64,000 nt of DNA from Endotrypanum monterogeii. Its lineage: Eukaryota > Euglenozoa > Kinetoplastea > Trypanosomatida > Trypanosomatidae. Both the position numbers and the translations under genes were made by a program. Shown here one piece after another: positions 1 through 10,926 of this stretch. Under the pieces are notes generated by a model that did no database searches, was not told the origin of the DNA, and saw only the letters and a program-made list of their open reading frames with translations. Numbering within the stretch: the stretch's first letter is position 1; every line of letters starts with the position of its first letter. Location of the stretch: positions 222,331 to 286,330 of the forward strand of contig CM007344.1 of assembly GCA_000333855.2 (NCBI GenBank). Direction: 5' to 3'.

Positions 1-1
1 T

Positions 2-3000
2 GTATATTACGACGGGCAGACACACCATCTCCGCGTGGTCTTCACCTTTCCGGTATGCCACGCGGGCCTCTATCGTCTGCGCTGTCTGCGCCTGTGCAAC
101 GGCAGCATATGGCTATCCTACTATCCGCAGAGCAACACCAGTGGCAGAGGTGGTGACCCAACCAGGTGGACATTATTTCCGAATGTTTCAGACTGGTACG
201 CCCCCTCCACGCAGATTCCAGCGCGGCTCATTGCGGAACCTCTGTACCAGCCAGTGGGCCGTTCTCCCTTGCTGAGGGTACCGCAGCCGCGCAGCAGCGT
301 TCATCTTCAACTTCACCTTCCCAAGGAGGCCCACTGCTTTGCGGATAGCGTTGATTACGTGACGTTAGATGTGGAGCTGGAAGACCCTCTCCCCATCGGT
401 GCACCAGCACCTACGGCGGCGTCTGCGGACGGGCTGGGTAGTGTGACCTCAACCCATTACATAGACGTACCGTTAGGGAGAGGGCTTGGTGCAGCACCAG
501 GGAAGCAAGGCAACCTTGCTGAGGCAAACAGTCTTTGCTCACCCGCCGAGTGCATCTGCTCGTATAAAAATACTCCCGGTAGTCTGTTCTTGCCGCTCTC
601 ACCTGGTCGAACCGGCGGAGAAAGCACTCAGCCTGCCCCAAACTACTTTCCAGCGACGTGTTGGCTGCCTCTACCCCGCGGAGCCGAAATTCGCAGTGAG
701 GGACTCCCACGTCAAAACGTGTCGTACCCGCACACGTCACGTAATCGGCTGCCTCCTTCCCTCGGAGATGACGAGTTTCAACGCAAGGGAAACGAAGCAC
801 ACACACCCCCCAGCACACTGCGCCTTCTCGGTGCGGTGGTGATTGGAACCCCAAACGTCTACCGCCCCAGGAGCAGCGTCGCGGCAGCATCAGCGATGGC
901 GCGCTCTACCCTAGGCGCTTCTCTCTTGAACTTCAGCATGGTCGGACACGGCAGTGCCCCCTCCGGCGTAGTTGTACCCGGTGGCGTCAACAGCAGTACT
1001 CTGCTAGGATTGAGCAGCTCCTTTTCCCTGCGGACCCTGCAACCGGTTGACTCACTATCCTTAACTCGACGGGGGGGCGCGCCACCGAGATCACCTGCAC
1101 CAGGGTATGTATCCTCTATGTCATTTGGCGATGTTCCAGAGCCGCTTCGCCCCGGCACAGCAGGGCGCAGTGCACGCTACAAATCTGTATTCAGATCGTT
1201 GCGTCTAAGCAACCCACTCGAGCTGACAGAGACGACCGCCACAGTGGAGGCGCCGATGGACCAGAATTCCCTGCAACAACAACAGCAGCAGGAGCAGCAG
1301 CAGCAGCAGACTCTTCCTCGCACTCGCCGCCCCTCCAAAGCACCTCCTAGCTCCTTAGAGGGTGGCGCACCAGGCAGAGTCGCCGCAACGGGCAACGATA
1401 AGATAGGTGGTGACTTACGTGGGAATCGCAGTGTTGCTGCCTCGGTACACAACTTCGGCCTCCCAGCCATCCTGGGCGAAGCCGCAACGACACCTGTGCC
1501 GTCCTTGTTACACAAGGTTTCTGAGGGTGTCATGGAGCTCGTGCTGGTGCACGCTGACACGGTCATCCAGGAGGACAGGAGTGGGACGGCACCATCGCAC
1601 ACGGTAAGGACGGTAGCATCCGCTCTGACTGCCGCGCGCACCGTAGTGCCCATTCACCTCCGTTCTTTCCTGAAGGACCCCCCTGCACCGGAGCTGCAGT
1701 GGACGGACTCAACGAAAAGCGACACCATGACCGCGCGCACGCCGCAGCTTCGCGCAGAAAGCTGCGTGCCAGCCGACCCACCGCGTGAAACAGTGATCCG
1801 ATTTTTTGTCGACGACACCGATTCGGAGAAGGATGGGAGCGCTATCACACATATGCGTTTACGCTTGCCACTGTTGCCACTCCTCTCCACACCGATCCCG
1901 ACGAAGGCGCTTGAGAGTCCGCGACCAGAAACCGTGACATCTGCAAGAGGGGTGGAGGAGGACCCCGCGCCGTCTGCTGCGGTTGCAGCGAACCAAGCGC
2001 GAATCTCCTTCACCTGCGTCCGCGGTGATGAGCCGTGTACAACCACACTGAGCGCGGTGTTTCCTTTCCAGCCCGCTATTCATTTTGACTACGCGTTCAA
2101 ACATTTTCAAGGGCGTGTGTACTGTCTGGTGAAAATGAGGAATCTACTGACGAGCACCTCGCTCTGGCTGCGCGGCGCTGTGCTTCGCGTTCTCGATGCG
2201 GAGCCATCGTACGAGATTGTGCGCGTGTGCGAGGTGTACAACGAGCTCCTCTTTAGGGAGTGGAAGCCGCAGGAAGAGTTGAGCATTCTCTACGAGCTGG
2301 ACCTCATCGCATCCTTTCACCCTGCACAACCAGAGTGCACGCATCAAGTGCAAATGGAGGTCCTCTACTCCAGCTGGTATCGAACGTTCGTGACAACACC
2401 GCCCGAGGACCGACTCGTCCTGCGCACGGTGGAACTGCCGCCGACTGAAATCACGGCAGAGAGCGTCGAAGTTCTTCACAACGAAATGGTTCTGGATACA
2501 TCCGAATCGAGCGAGAGCGCGATCCCACCGCTCAGTGCCCAGACAACCGCAGCAGCAGCAGCCGCGCGGTCCATACGCAGTGTCTCTGCCTCTCGCAGCA
2601 GCAGCAGTAGCAGCCCCGGCGACCGCGACCACGCCCGCCGCCGAAGCACTGTGAGCAGAAGCAGCGGAATGATGAGCCAGACAACGACGTCCGGCGCCGT
2701 CCACTTCAACACCGTCACCCTACGCCACCTAGAGGAAACATGTAACACAATATGGGGTCCAGTAGCAACCTTTCGCTCGAAACACCTCTGCGTATTTAGC
2801 ATAGTCATGTATGCTGAATCCCCTTGGACGATGCGCTTCGGTGCGGCGACAAACTACGTAGCCCAGCCGCCATCCACACCGCTCTCTCTGAACAACAGCG
2901 CCGGTACGGGAGCACCTCTACCGCGCCACGTCATTCATTCACTAGCACCAACCACAGCTGCACCCCACCCGAGTAGCCCCTCGAGTTTCTCGAGCAGCTT

Positions 3001-3817
3001 CCATGGCACACCACAGAACCACTGGAGCATCTGTGGTGGGACTGCTGACGGCGACACCAAGCCGGGTGCAACCGCGTCGCTTTTTGGGAACGCTATAGTG
3101 GACCCGCCCTCTGACTTCGTCTTCGTGGCAGGGGAGCCAGTACGCTTTTGTGTGCGCCTTCAACCACAAGCCCAAAACTGGCCAGAGGACGCGGGTATGG
3201 AGGAAAACTTTTTTATACGTCTCAAGTACAACCCGGAGCAGTGGATGGTGATTGGCAAACAACGCGACCGTCGCACCCTTTCTTTGATGGAGGAAGTAAC
3301 GGTATACTTCAACGCTGTACCGCTGCTGCCTCCGACGTCCTCTGAGAACGATTCGAGTCCGGCAAAGTCGTCAGAGCCTACACCGGTAGAGAAAGCGATA
3401 GGCAGTAACGGCGGCAAGGTGCCCCCTGCTCGAGTCGGCGCCGCCGCACGCAAAGGAAGCGAGGAGGATACGGACGAGGATGAAGCGGTCGACACTGCTA
3501 CAGGGACAGGGCGCCGGCAGCGTCGCTCTGTCCGACCCCTGGCCGGGCACGCAGTGAAGGATGAAGGAATCCTCCAAACGCCCACGGTGGAGATGTTCTG
3601 GGAATCAAAGCAAGCGAGGACAACCGGGGTGGAAACCACAGACCCATCAACGAGCCGCGCGTTCGAGAAGGATATTTCCTCGGCAGCTGAAGCGGAGACA
3701 GACACCAGTGCTGCGGATGGTCCACAAAGGTGCGCAGATGCTGTCATGGGCGACGCTGTTCTTGTCGACGTGGTACAATTTCGCACCTGGGTGCGTGTGC
3801 GCAAACGTAACCACTGA
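2..3817 (+). CDS. TRAPPC10/TRS130-like protein, 5' partial
   Basis: The frame is open from the left edge, so the 5' end lies outside the window; 1,271 codons are visible before the stop. I see no catalytic motif. Two parts resemble the C-terminal half of TRAPPC10/Trs130, the large TRAPP-II subunit that helps activate Rab GTPases at the Golgi. One is a beta-rich stretch at about nt 2000-2420 (key words HFDYAFKHFQGRVYCLVKMR). The other, at about nt 3115-3330, has the pattern of an x-x-W-x-V-x-G-K segment followed by a string of beta strands (LKYNPEQWMVIGKQRDRR). Long Ser/Pro/Ala-rich inserts and a glutamine run near nt 1272-1312 separate the folded parts, as is common in trypanosomatids. The family call is from memory of its sequence pattern and is an inference; a conserved hypothetical protein is the alternative. 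Confidence 0.5.
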   Translation, partial: VYYDGQTHHLRVVFTFPVCHAGLYRLRCLRLCNGSIWLSYYPQSNTSGRGGDPTRWTLFPNVSDWYAPSTQIPARLIAEPLYQPVGRSPLLRVPQPRSSVHLQLHLPKEAHCFADSVDYVTLDVELEDPLPIGAPAPTAASADGLGSVTSTHYIDVPLGRGLGAAPGKQGNLAEANSLCSPAECICSYKNTPGSLFLPLSPGRTGGESTQPAPNYFPATCWLPLPRGAEIRSEGLPRQNVSYPHTSRNRLPPSLGDDEFQRKGNEAHTPPSTLRLLGAVVIGTPNVYRPRSSVAAASAMARSTLGASLLNFSMVGHGSAPSGVVVPGGVNSSTLLGLSSSFSLRTLQPVDSLSLTRRGGAPPRSPAPGYVSSMSFGDVPEPLRPGTAGRSARYKSVFRSLRLSNPLELTETTATVEAPMDQNSLQQQQQQEQQQQQTLPRTRRPSKAPPSSLEGGAPGRVAATGNDKIGGDLRGNRSVAASVHNFGLPAILGEAATTPVPSLLHKVSEGVMELVLVHADTVIQEDRSGTAPSHTVRTVASALTAARTVVPIHLRSFLKDPPAPELQWTDSTKSDTMTARTPQLRAESCVPADPPRETVIRFFVDDTDSEKDGSAITHMRLRLPLLPLLSTPIPTKALESPRPETVTSARGVEEDPAPSAAVAANQARISFTCVRGDEPCTTTLSAVFPFQPAIHFDYAFKHFQGRVYCLVKMRNLLTSTSLWLRGAVLRVLDAEPSYEIVRVCEVYNELLFREWKPQEELSILYELDLIASFHPAQPECTHQVQMEVLYSSWYRTFVTTPPEDRLVLRTVELPPTEITAESVEVLHNEMVLDTSESSESAIPPLSAQTTAAAAAARSIRSVSASRSSSSSSPGDRDHARRRSTVSRSSGMMSQTTTSGAVHFNTVTLRHLEETCNTIWGPVATFRSKHLCVFSIVMYAESPWTMRFGAATNYVAQPPSTPLSLNNSAGTGAPLPRHVIHSLAPTTAAPHPSSPSSFSSSFHGTPQNHWSICGGTADGDTKPGATASLFGNAIVDPPSDFVFVAGEPVRFCVRLQPQAQNWPEDAGMEENFFIRLKYNPEQWMVIGKQRDRRTLSLMEEVTVYFNAVPLLPPTSSENDSSPAKSSEPTPVEKAIGSNGGKVPPARVGAAARKGSEEDTDEDEAVDTATGTGRRQRRSVRPLAGHAVKDEGILQTPTVEMFWESKQARTTGVETTDPSTSRAFEKDISSAAEAETDTSAADGPQRCADAVMGDAVLVDVVQFRTWVRVRKRNH
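1272..1312 (+). repeat. CAG/CAA run encoding polyglutamine
   Basis: An imperfect CAA/CAG trinucleotide run inside the TRAPP-like gene encodes two Gln stretches split by one Glu. It lies in a disordered linker, so length change would probably be tolerated. Confidence 0.8.
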
Positions 3818-4831
3818 GTATATTTTTTTGTTGTGGTGGAGGTGGTGGTGGTGGTGGTTGCTCCTTTTTCGCCTCGTATGGCAGAAGCTAAAGGATGCGT
3901 GATGTGAGATGTGGTGAAGGTGAGAAGCAGCGAGACGTCTGCCAATCCTCTCGTGGCGTCGGGTGGGTAGGCGCACATTACCAGTAAAGTTGCAACTGCA
4001 TCCTCTCCACTGTTCCCCCCTCCCCCTTCAGAACACACACTATATATTTCAAAAAAAAAGAAAAAAAAACGTGTTGTATGTCGGTGAGTCTCGAAAACAG
4101 ATACACCCTGCACAAATCACTGCCGCCGATCACCACCCCTCCCCCGGCACCGTAGCGCCCTCGCGCACCGCCTTGAAGCACGCTCATACGCTACATCAAA
4201 GACGCTTAGTGGCGAATTATTGTAATTCGATTTGGTGCGTTCGCGGGGACGAGAGGGAAAATCGACCTGGACCCTCTGACCACACACGCACACTGAATGC
4301 GTGGCCCTGACCTACAATGTCTCTCCCTGCCTGATCCCGTCTGTCATTGCCCTCCCCCCACCCTTTGTGTGATGGTGCTCTGCGCATATATATATATATA
4401 TTTGCCTTCTCTGTGAGCCTCTGCATACACCCAGGCCGCGGTACCCGCTACTGAGAAATACAGCCCGTGCCTTATTCTTTGTGTTCACGCCAGGCGTAAG
4501 GCGCTCACTAGCAAAACCCCAGCACGGCAGCAGCATTGCTGCTGCTGCTATCGTATGGTGGATGTATGCGCAAACACACATGCGTCTTATTTTCAATTTT
4601 TGCTGTTGCTTCTCGCTCCCGCTTTGTCATCGACTGTCCCTCCCTCCTTCCCTTCCTCTCCCCCTTTCTCCTCGACTCTGAGGAGCTCTCCTCGCATATC
4701 GGGTCGGCAAGCTACCAATACCAGAAAGGAAACCGACTGCCTAGTGAGAGAAGGGAAAAAAAAACAACAAACACACACACACACACAATCGTCAAAGCAC
4801 AGCGTAGCCTCGGGAAGTGGCTGGCCTCGAG
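3818..4831. other. Intergenic spacer before the J-domain gene
   Basis: No convincing gene. It holds a GTG-rich stretch after the stop, a short (TA)n at about 4386-4401, a long pyrimidine tract at about 4604-4680 and a CA repeat near 4770-4788. Confidence 0.6.
4604..4682 (+). promoter_or_regulatory. Putative trans-splice acceptor for the J-domain gene
   Basis: A dense C/T tract ends in the first AG at 4681-4682, about 150 nt before the ATG at 4832. This is the usual layout for spliced-leader addition in trypanosomatids; the exact site is inferred. Confidence 0.5.
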
Positions 4832-6130
4832 ATGTTTCTCCGAACACGCGCGCTGTGCTACACAGTGCATACCCCGAGGGGTGCTAACTTTAATATCTCC
4901 TCTGACGACGCAATCCGTCGCATACGAGAAAAATATGGCCGGCGCTGGTTTGGTGCACAGCTGGACTACCTAGGATTAGGTGCTCCATCAAAAGAATTTT
5001 TGCCCTTTTACCTCTGTAGCGGGCGCATACACGCTTCCTTTGTTGGGCATGTGAGGTACAGCGTCAACTCGACCTCCAACGATGGGAAGGGCACCCACAG
5101 CTCAACCCGCTACGTGAGCACGTCCCTGCAAACACTCGATAGTGTCTTCGAGGAGAACAAGACACAGATATACGCCGGCTACAAGTACAACATCGACCAT
5201 GTTCATCAAGCGTTGCGAGCTGATGAGCTATGTTACTCACTCCGCAAGATGCACGAGATAGATACAACAGGGGCAATCATCAACCTCTTCGAGCAGTCCA
5301 CTGGAACAATGATGAAGTTTGTAGAGATGGAAGTGCGAGGGCAGGCAGAGGAGACGGCCTGCACATTGGTCAAATCTTTTCACCCTTCCGCTGACTCAGT
5401 ATCGGTCGAGTTCAAAACATTCAGTCTTCACATTGACGAGGTCACCCCAACATTTGTGCCATGCTTCGTGGTGAAGGCAGACTACGACGCCGATCGCTAC
5501 ACGCTGTATGTGTCGGGCCTTAACGGCCAGGTCCGCGGTCCGTACCTGCTCAACTCGCTGTACGTGGCTCGTGTGACGGCCCTGACTACTGTGGCCGCCA
5601 CATTACTTCTTGTGCCAAACAAAGTTGCAGGTCTCCTATTTGGGTCGGCAGCCTCTGTGGCCACCTACTACATCGCGTTTTTCGCGGCCCGTTGGTACCC
5701 AGCGGCGCGACGCAACTGGAACCGCCGGAGCCGGGAACGGCTTCGTTCGGAAAACCTGGGGCTCGATCAAAGTGGGTTCCGACCCACGGCCTCTTCCCAG
5801 CGCATCCAACAGGAGTACCGCTCCTCCACCTACTGGGACACCCACTCCTATCAGCAGCGGCGCCATGCAGACCCGAAGGGACATCGATCCGACTCGACGA
5901 CATCGTCCTCAACCTTCTCATCGCGTACGGTGGCTGACCCGCTCGGGTACTACGGTACGTTGGGGCTGCACGGCGATGAGTCCGTCAACGAAATCCGCAG
6001 CGCGTATCGCCAAATCGTAATGAAGCAGCACCCCGACGTTGGAGGCTCGAATGAAGTGATGGCCAAAGTGAATGAGGCCTACCGCGTGCTGCGAGATCCA
6101 AAGCGGAGAGCTGCGTACGACCAGAGCTGA
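4832..6130 (+). CDS. Membrane protein with C-terminal J domain (DnaJ-like)
   Basis: A 432-residue protein. The first ATG after the putative trans-splice AG at 4681 is used; an upstream in-frame GTG is ignored. The N-terminus (MFLRTRALC...) is short, basic and could be a mitochondrial presequence. Two adjacent hydrophobic segments lie at about residues 245-262 and 265-288. A Ser/Arg-rich linker follows, then a J domain at about residues 369-432 with the HPD motif at residues 400-402, followed by the expected NEAYRVL and DPKRRAAYD words. The J domain is the part that stimulates Hsp70 ATPase. With the J domain at the extreme C-terminus and two membrane spans before it, this is a type III (class C) J protein, probably tethering an Hsp70 at a membrane, perhaps mitochondrial. 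Residues 1-240 match nothing I recognise. J-domain call is firm; location is inference. Confidence 0.85.
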   Translation: MFLRTRALCYTVHTPRGANFNISSDDAIRRIREKYGRRWFGAQLDYLGLGAPSKEFLPFYLCSGRIHASFVGHVRYSVNSTSNDGKGTHSSTRYVSTSLQTLDSVFEENKTQIYAGYKYNIDHVHQALRADELCYSLRKMHEIDTTGAIINLFEQSTGTMMKFVEMEVRGQAEETACTLVKSFHPSADSVSVEFKTFSLHIDEVTPTFVPCFVVKADYDADRYTLYVSGLNGQVRGPYLLNSLYVARVTALTTVAATLLLVPNKVAGLLFGSAASVATYYIAFFAARWYPAARRNWNRRSRERLRSENLGLDQSGFRPTASSQRIQQEYRSSTYWDTHSYQQRRHADPKGHRSDSTTSSSTFSSRTVADPLGYYGTLGLHGDESVNEIRSAYRQIVMKQHPDVGGSNEVMAKVNEAYRVLRDPKRRAAYDQS

Positions 6131-6773
6131 TGTGCTGCGATCCTTTGTCGTCGTCAGCACACGGGAATGCGCATGCGTGTGCAAAGGAGAAGAGCATATG
6201 GAGGAGGAGGAGAGGAGGCGAAAGATTACGAAGAAGCCTTGCTGCAGACGCACTCGGAAGTGCCAATATCGGTGTAGAAGATATTCAGCAGGGCAATGAA
6301 ACACGAAGTCCCCTCACACTCTACCTCACGCTCGAACATGGACCCGTTCCCTAACACTGCACGGGACAAAAAGAATTGGACTTGCCTCTGTAGTGCGCCG
6401 TCGGTTGCACACATCCCCCCTGGCAAAAAAAAAAAAAAGAAGAAGAAAAACTGTTAGTGTCATGAGTATATGTAATGCATCGAACCCTATGGATACAAGC
6501 ACCCATCGAAAGGTAACGTATAGCCCACGCACAGCACTCCTCCTCTCTTCTCCCCTCCCTCTCCGCATTGCTCGACCTTTATATACACATGCACAAGCCT
6601 CCAGGCGCACACTCCTACGCACCCCTAACCACCCTACGCGCAAACAGCTTTATTGGCACACTTTCCAATTGGCAACTAACCTTCCCCCCGCTTGGCGCAC
6701 CAAACTGCAGTTTGAAGACAACAACAACAACAATCCCCCCCCGCCCCCATTGGCCCCTCCCCAAGTGACATTC
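6131..6773. other. Intergenic spacer before the transporter gene
   Basis: No gene seen. It contains an A-rich run near 6425-6449, a pyrimidine tract at about 6536-6582 followed by AG at 6596-6597 (likely trans-splice acceptor), and an AAC repeat plus C run just before the ATG. Confidence 0.55.
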
Positions 6774-8414
6774 ATGTTCGACCGTGTGCGCTCATCCTGC
6801 CAAGAGGGCTGGCGGTCTGTGAAGGCGGAATGGAAGAGTGCCGTTGAGAGTATCCGCAACATTCAATTTGATATCGCCTTCCTCCTCGCTGTGCTGTGTA
6901 CTTTTTTCGTCATTGTGGGCAATGTCATTATCCTGATTGCCTACAATTTCTGGATCACGCAGTTCCCCCCGGATGAAACTAAATATAACACCAAACCAAT
7001 TGCCATTCAGGTGGTCACGATGATATTCCTCGTATTTCTTTTCTCATTTCTTTTTATTGTCTTCTCCGTCGCCTACAGCCCGCGCCCACTGTGGCACGTG
7101 CTGACAGATCGGAACCGCATCGGTGGACCCTGGTACCGCTTCTTTTTGCTCTTCGCCTCGGGTGCGACGAACGGCATTAGCAGTGTGATGGCGCTCTATG
7201 CCATTCTATACACCCCGGAGTTTGTGCAAGCAGTGCTGTTATGTTGCATCCCATTCAGCGCGCAGGCTTGGACAGTCGTTTTTATTCCTGTTGAGCGCAA
7301 GCGCGACTATCTGTCTCTGATCTTTATCGCGTCTGTAGTGATGTTTGTTGCAGGTATTCTGCTCTCAAGTCTGTCAGCATTCCTGCACCCCAACACGGAG
7401 GGCAGGAAGGCCTCGGCGGCCTGGGCGGTCCTCTACCTTGTGAGCACGATCATCTTCGGCCTCTGGTGTGTGGTTCAGCGTCTGTACCTCGACTCGGTGG
7501 CGCTGAAGGAGCAGGGGAATGCAAATGGTGAGGCGATAAAGCACAACGGCGATGCGGACGCGTCAGGTAATCTGAAATGGCAGGAAAACAGCCACAACGC
7601 GCAATGCGAAGACCCACGCAACGATGCCCTCATCGAGGAGGTGGAAGGCGTCACAGCTTCCACCAAGTCTCTAGGAAAGGTCGATCCTGCCAATGGAGTG
7701 AGTCCTCAGTACCCGAAGAGATCGGTAACAGGAGTCGAAGCGTGTGTGATCAACTCTGAGGAAGACCCTTTCTTTTCTCATGACAAAAAAATCGACGAAG
7801 ACTATGTGTTATCACAATCAGAAGAGCTGCTGTTGCGACGGCAGTGGGGCAAGCAGAACATTGACGACAACGCCGCCAAAGTAGTGTTGCTCGTTGTGGG
7901 GATGGTGTTCCAGTTGCTGATCTCCTTTGTGGTGTTCCCAGTGGATGCCATCCCATACTTCGGACCGTCCACGTCAGCGTTGGACGCGTGGCACGGGCTC
8001 CGCAACTCCATGGACTTCATATTTTCCTCCTGGGTTCATGTCCGCCACGGACTCCTTCTCACCATGGGATTCGCGATGAGCTTTGTTGGCTGTACGTACC
8101 TCAACGAGCAAAGCCCGACACTTGCCTCGGTAGTTTTGCAGCTCGCAGGCCCCATCACATCTCTGGTGATCATCATCATCCCGCAGTGGAACGTCTTCGA
8201 CGACAGCAGCAGTATTGGGCAAAAAGTCGGTGGGGTCATTCTGCTTCTCTTGGCCACGCTTCTGTACAACATGTGGGACCGACAGTCACTGCGCGTCCTG
8301 CGGGAGAAAGCCGGAGAGGCGAAGCGCCAAAGCAAGACCACCGCGCCCGACAATGACGAAGCGCCACTGCGGCACTCACCCGAGCGGGACAGCCGGACAT
8401 CTAGGGTGAAGTGA
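6774..8414 (+). CDS. Multi-pass membrane transporter, CRT/DMT-like
   Basis: A 546-residue protein from the ATG at 6774; upstream in-frame codons are low-complexity leader (Asn and Pro runs) and are excluded. About ten hydrophobic segments can be seen in two blocks: roughly residues 30-240, starting with a strong span after FDIAFLLAVLCTFF, and roughly 360-525. A polar, charged loop of about 120 residues separates them (rich in Asp, Glu, Asn). The arrangement, the paired-helix spacing and words such as SGATNGISSVMALYAI resemble CRT-like members of the drug/metabolite transporter superfamily, whose best known member is the Plasmodium chloroquine-resistance transporter; these export small solutes from acidic organelles. 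The superfamily call is an inference from topology, not from a diagnostic motif. A different solute carrier family is possible. The charged C-terminal tail would be cytosolic. Confidence 0.55.
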   Translation: MFDRVRSSCQEGWRSVKAEWKSAVESIRNIQFDIAFLLAVLCTFFVIVGNVIILIAYNFWITQFPPDETKYNTKPIAIQVVTMIFLVFLFSFLFIVFSVAYSPRPLWHVLTDRNRIGGPWYRFFLLFASGATNGISSVMALYAILYTPEFVQAVLLCCIPFSAQAWTVVFIPVERKRDYLSLIFIASVVMFVAGILLSSLSAFLHPNTEGRKASAAWAVLYLVSTIIFGLWCVVQRLYLDSVALKEQGNANGEAIKHNGDADASGNLKWQENSHNAQCEDPRNDALIEEVEGVTASTKSLGKVDPANGVSPQYPKRSVTGVEACVINSEEDPFFSHDKKIDEDYVLSQSEELLLRRQWGKQNIDDNAAKVVLLVVGMVFQLLISFVVFPVDAIPYFGPSTSALDAWHGLRNSMDFIFSSWVHVRHGLLLTMGFAMSFVGCTYLNEQSPTLASVVLQLAGPITSLVIIIIPQWNVFDDSSSIGQKVGGVILLLLATLLYNMWDRQSLRVLREKAGEAKRQSKTTAPDNDEAPLRHSPERDSRTSRVK

Positions 8415-10552
8415 TCCTATACGAAGATGTAGCTGTCGGACCGTGGGGCAGGCTATCGGCGAGGATATGGAGTAGTTGCTCACAAACAAAAAAAAAGGAG
8501 AGAAGGGAAGGAAGCCTCGAAGGACTATCGAGTGCTCTTCCCCCCCCCCTCCCCCTTGCCTCCCTTTCGCCAACGCCGGAGCCAACTGCTTAAAGCGGTA
8601 TGTATCCACTCCGCACACCAATACAGAAACGTTAGGGAATTTTTTGCGTGATCTCAGCAATGTGATCCCAAAATGGGGTCGCTTCGATGCCCATCAGCGG
8701 TTTGTAGACTTGGCAACGTGGTCTACGTGATTATGATGATTTCATTGCGAGCGGGGAAAATGAACCTCACACACACACACACACACACCACTGCTGGCTG
8801 GCTGGCAGGGGGGGGGAGCAGTAACCAAATTTGGAGGTCGGAGGCAGTCATTCAGGGCAACGCAGTGGACCACTGCCGCAAACGCATATGTAAGCCGCCA
8901 TCACCACCACCTCTTCTTACCTACATCGCGCAATGGCAATGTGGCAAGGTAGGGGGCAGTAGTGGTGCTCGTCTCATGTTGCATGCCAGAGATTGGCCGC
9001 ATGTTCCCAAGGGAAAAAAGTGTGTATGTCTGTGTGCGGGGGACCCTCCCTACCACACCCACACATTTCTCGAGCCGTGACAATGCCGGCTACCAAGCCG
9101 CGACCTCGAGGTTTAGTGCAGGTCGGGTGGTAACATAACGAGTATGTATCCTTCTCGGTGTCGAGCTCTCCTAGCCCTTGGTGACGAAGGAAACCTGTGT
9201 AGTCTCATACTCCGACAAAGAGGGAAAGACCCAGTCCTGTCGGCGATATCAAGCACACATGAATGACGCAGATCCTTCGAAGCAACTTGATACTTCGTAC
9301 CCCTCAGCTCCACACGGAAAGGTGACGAGGGAGGGGGGGAGTGGGCGAAATGATGGCCAGCCGGCTACTTTGTCATCCCCACCCATTGACCCCAACAGTG
9401 ACTTCTTTTGCTATGTGGGCACGTGTGTTGGTCCCGTGAGTGGCACACCCAATCGATAGCTATGACATACCTCGTGACACTGCACGAATCGTTGACGTGG
9501 AGAAGTGCATAACACTGGCAGTGCGTAAGGTGTAAGCGGGTGCGAATGCACAGGAAGAAGAGAAAAACTGCTTTTTTTTTTCTCGCACCCTCCCAAGTAG
9601 GTGCCCTCGCCTGTCGTGAAGTATTCAGTGAAAGCCCTGGGAAGACACCCATGACTCTCCGTACCACAACCACCAATGATGACCCTGACTAGCACCTCGA
9701 AGAATCGAAAGCAAGCCTAGAGGGCCCCATAGCACATGCGTGCTGCTGCCGCAGTGACGAGAAAACAAACACATACCGAATCATCTTTATCCGGTACTTT
9801 TCCCCGAAGCAGGAAGTGATTTTTTTTTTTTTTGCATTTACCTGAATATGCTTATAACACACAAGAACCCCTCCCAGTATATATCAATATATGCATATAT
9901 ATATATATATATATATATAATATGCATATATTTGCATACAACTCTGGGGAAAGCCTCGTATAATAATATAGGCCCCTGAAGAGACTGAATTCGATAAACC
10001 CTGATGTCATCGGGTGTGGGAAAGAGAGGGAAAAGGCGTGACATACAAAGCAGTGTACATGGTCTGAAAAAGATCGAACTCTATAGGTTGCCGAAACAGT
10101 GCATTAGCGCGCACCCTCACCCGCGGATCTTCAAGGGTGGTGCGACGGGTGTGAATGACTAAACTAAAGCCTTACATGCGCTCGTGAATCGTGTCGACAT
10201 TTGTCAATATAAAACAAAAAAAAAAAAAGAAAGCAAAACGAGGTGTTTATCTTCGATAATATTTATATATATACAAACGCATACCGACAGATTTCCTCCT
10301 CCCCCCCCCCCTGTTCTTATCTGTTGCTCAAAATAAGAACCTCTTCCAGTGTCCACGGGTACGCCTATGTGCCTCTACGCACGTATACACATATATATTT
10401 ATATTTTTATATTTAATGTAAGTCTACACCTGACGGTGCGTGCACAGGTGTGGGCGGGTCTGTCTCCTTACTTCTAAAACTCCTTTGAATCTCACGAAGA
10501 TGAGGTATGGTATCTGAATCCTACAGAAACGCCCCGGAGTTACTGCACGCTT

Positions 10553-10563
10553 GTATATATACG

Positions 10564-10590
<27 letters not shown>
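10553..10590. repeat. (TA)n microsatellite
   Basis: A nearly pure TA dinucleotide run of about 38 nt in the long spacer upstream of the helicase gene. Confidence 0.8.
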
Positions 10591-10596
<6 letters not shown>

Positions 10597-10852
10597 TTCT
10601 CTCGCCTCTGTTCTGTCATTCACTACGCCTTTTGGGGGTACGGGTGAATGAGAGTTTAACAAAACAGGGTAACTGGAGTCGGCTAATACAGTGAGTGCAC
10701 AGTACTTTCCTTTTTCAACGAGGAAAACATGTGCGCATGCTCCTCCCCCCCCCCTCTGCTCCTCCCGTTCTCAGTGATCTCTACAGCCCATGCAAGGTTG
10801 TCAGAGGCTCGACTCGGTGCACCATGACACCAACTGCATCATTTCATTTCGT

Positions 10853-10926
10853 CCCCCCCCCCTTTCTTCTCCCTCTCTCAATCACTTGTCGATGGCGCCC
10901 TTCTCTGCATCCGTCCCTCCGGTCAG
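10853..10926 (+). promoter_or_regulatory. Putative trans-splice acceptor for the DEAH helicase
   Basis: A C/T-rich tract is followed by AG at 10925-10926, about 380 nt upstream of the ATG. Other AGs nearer the ATG are possible, so the site is uncertain. Confidence 0.35.

Noticed and set aside
3160..4113. 317-codon minus-strand frame
   Set aside because: Antisense to the TRAPP-like gene and its 3' UTR; a shadow of GC-rich codon use.
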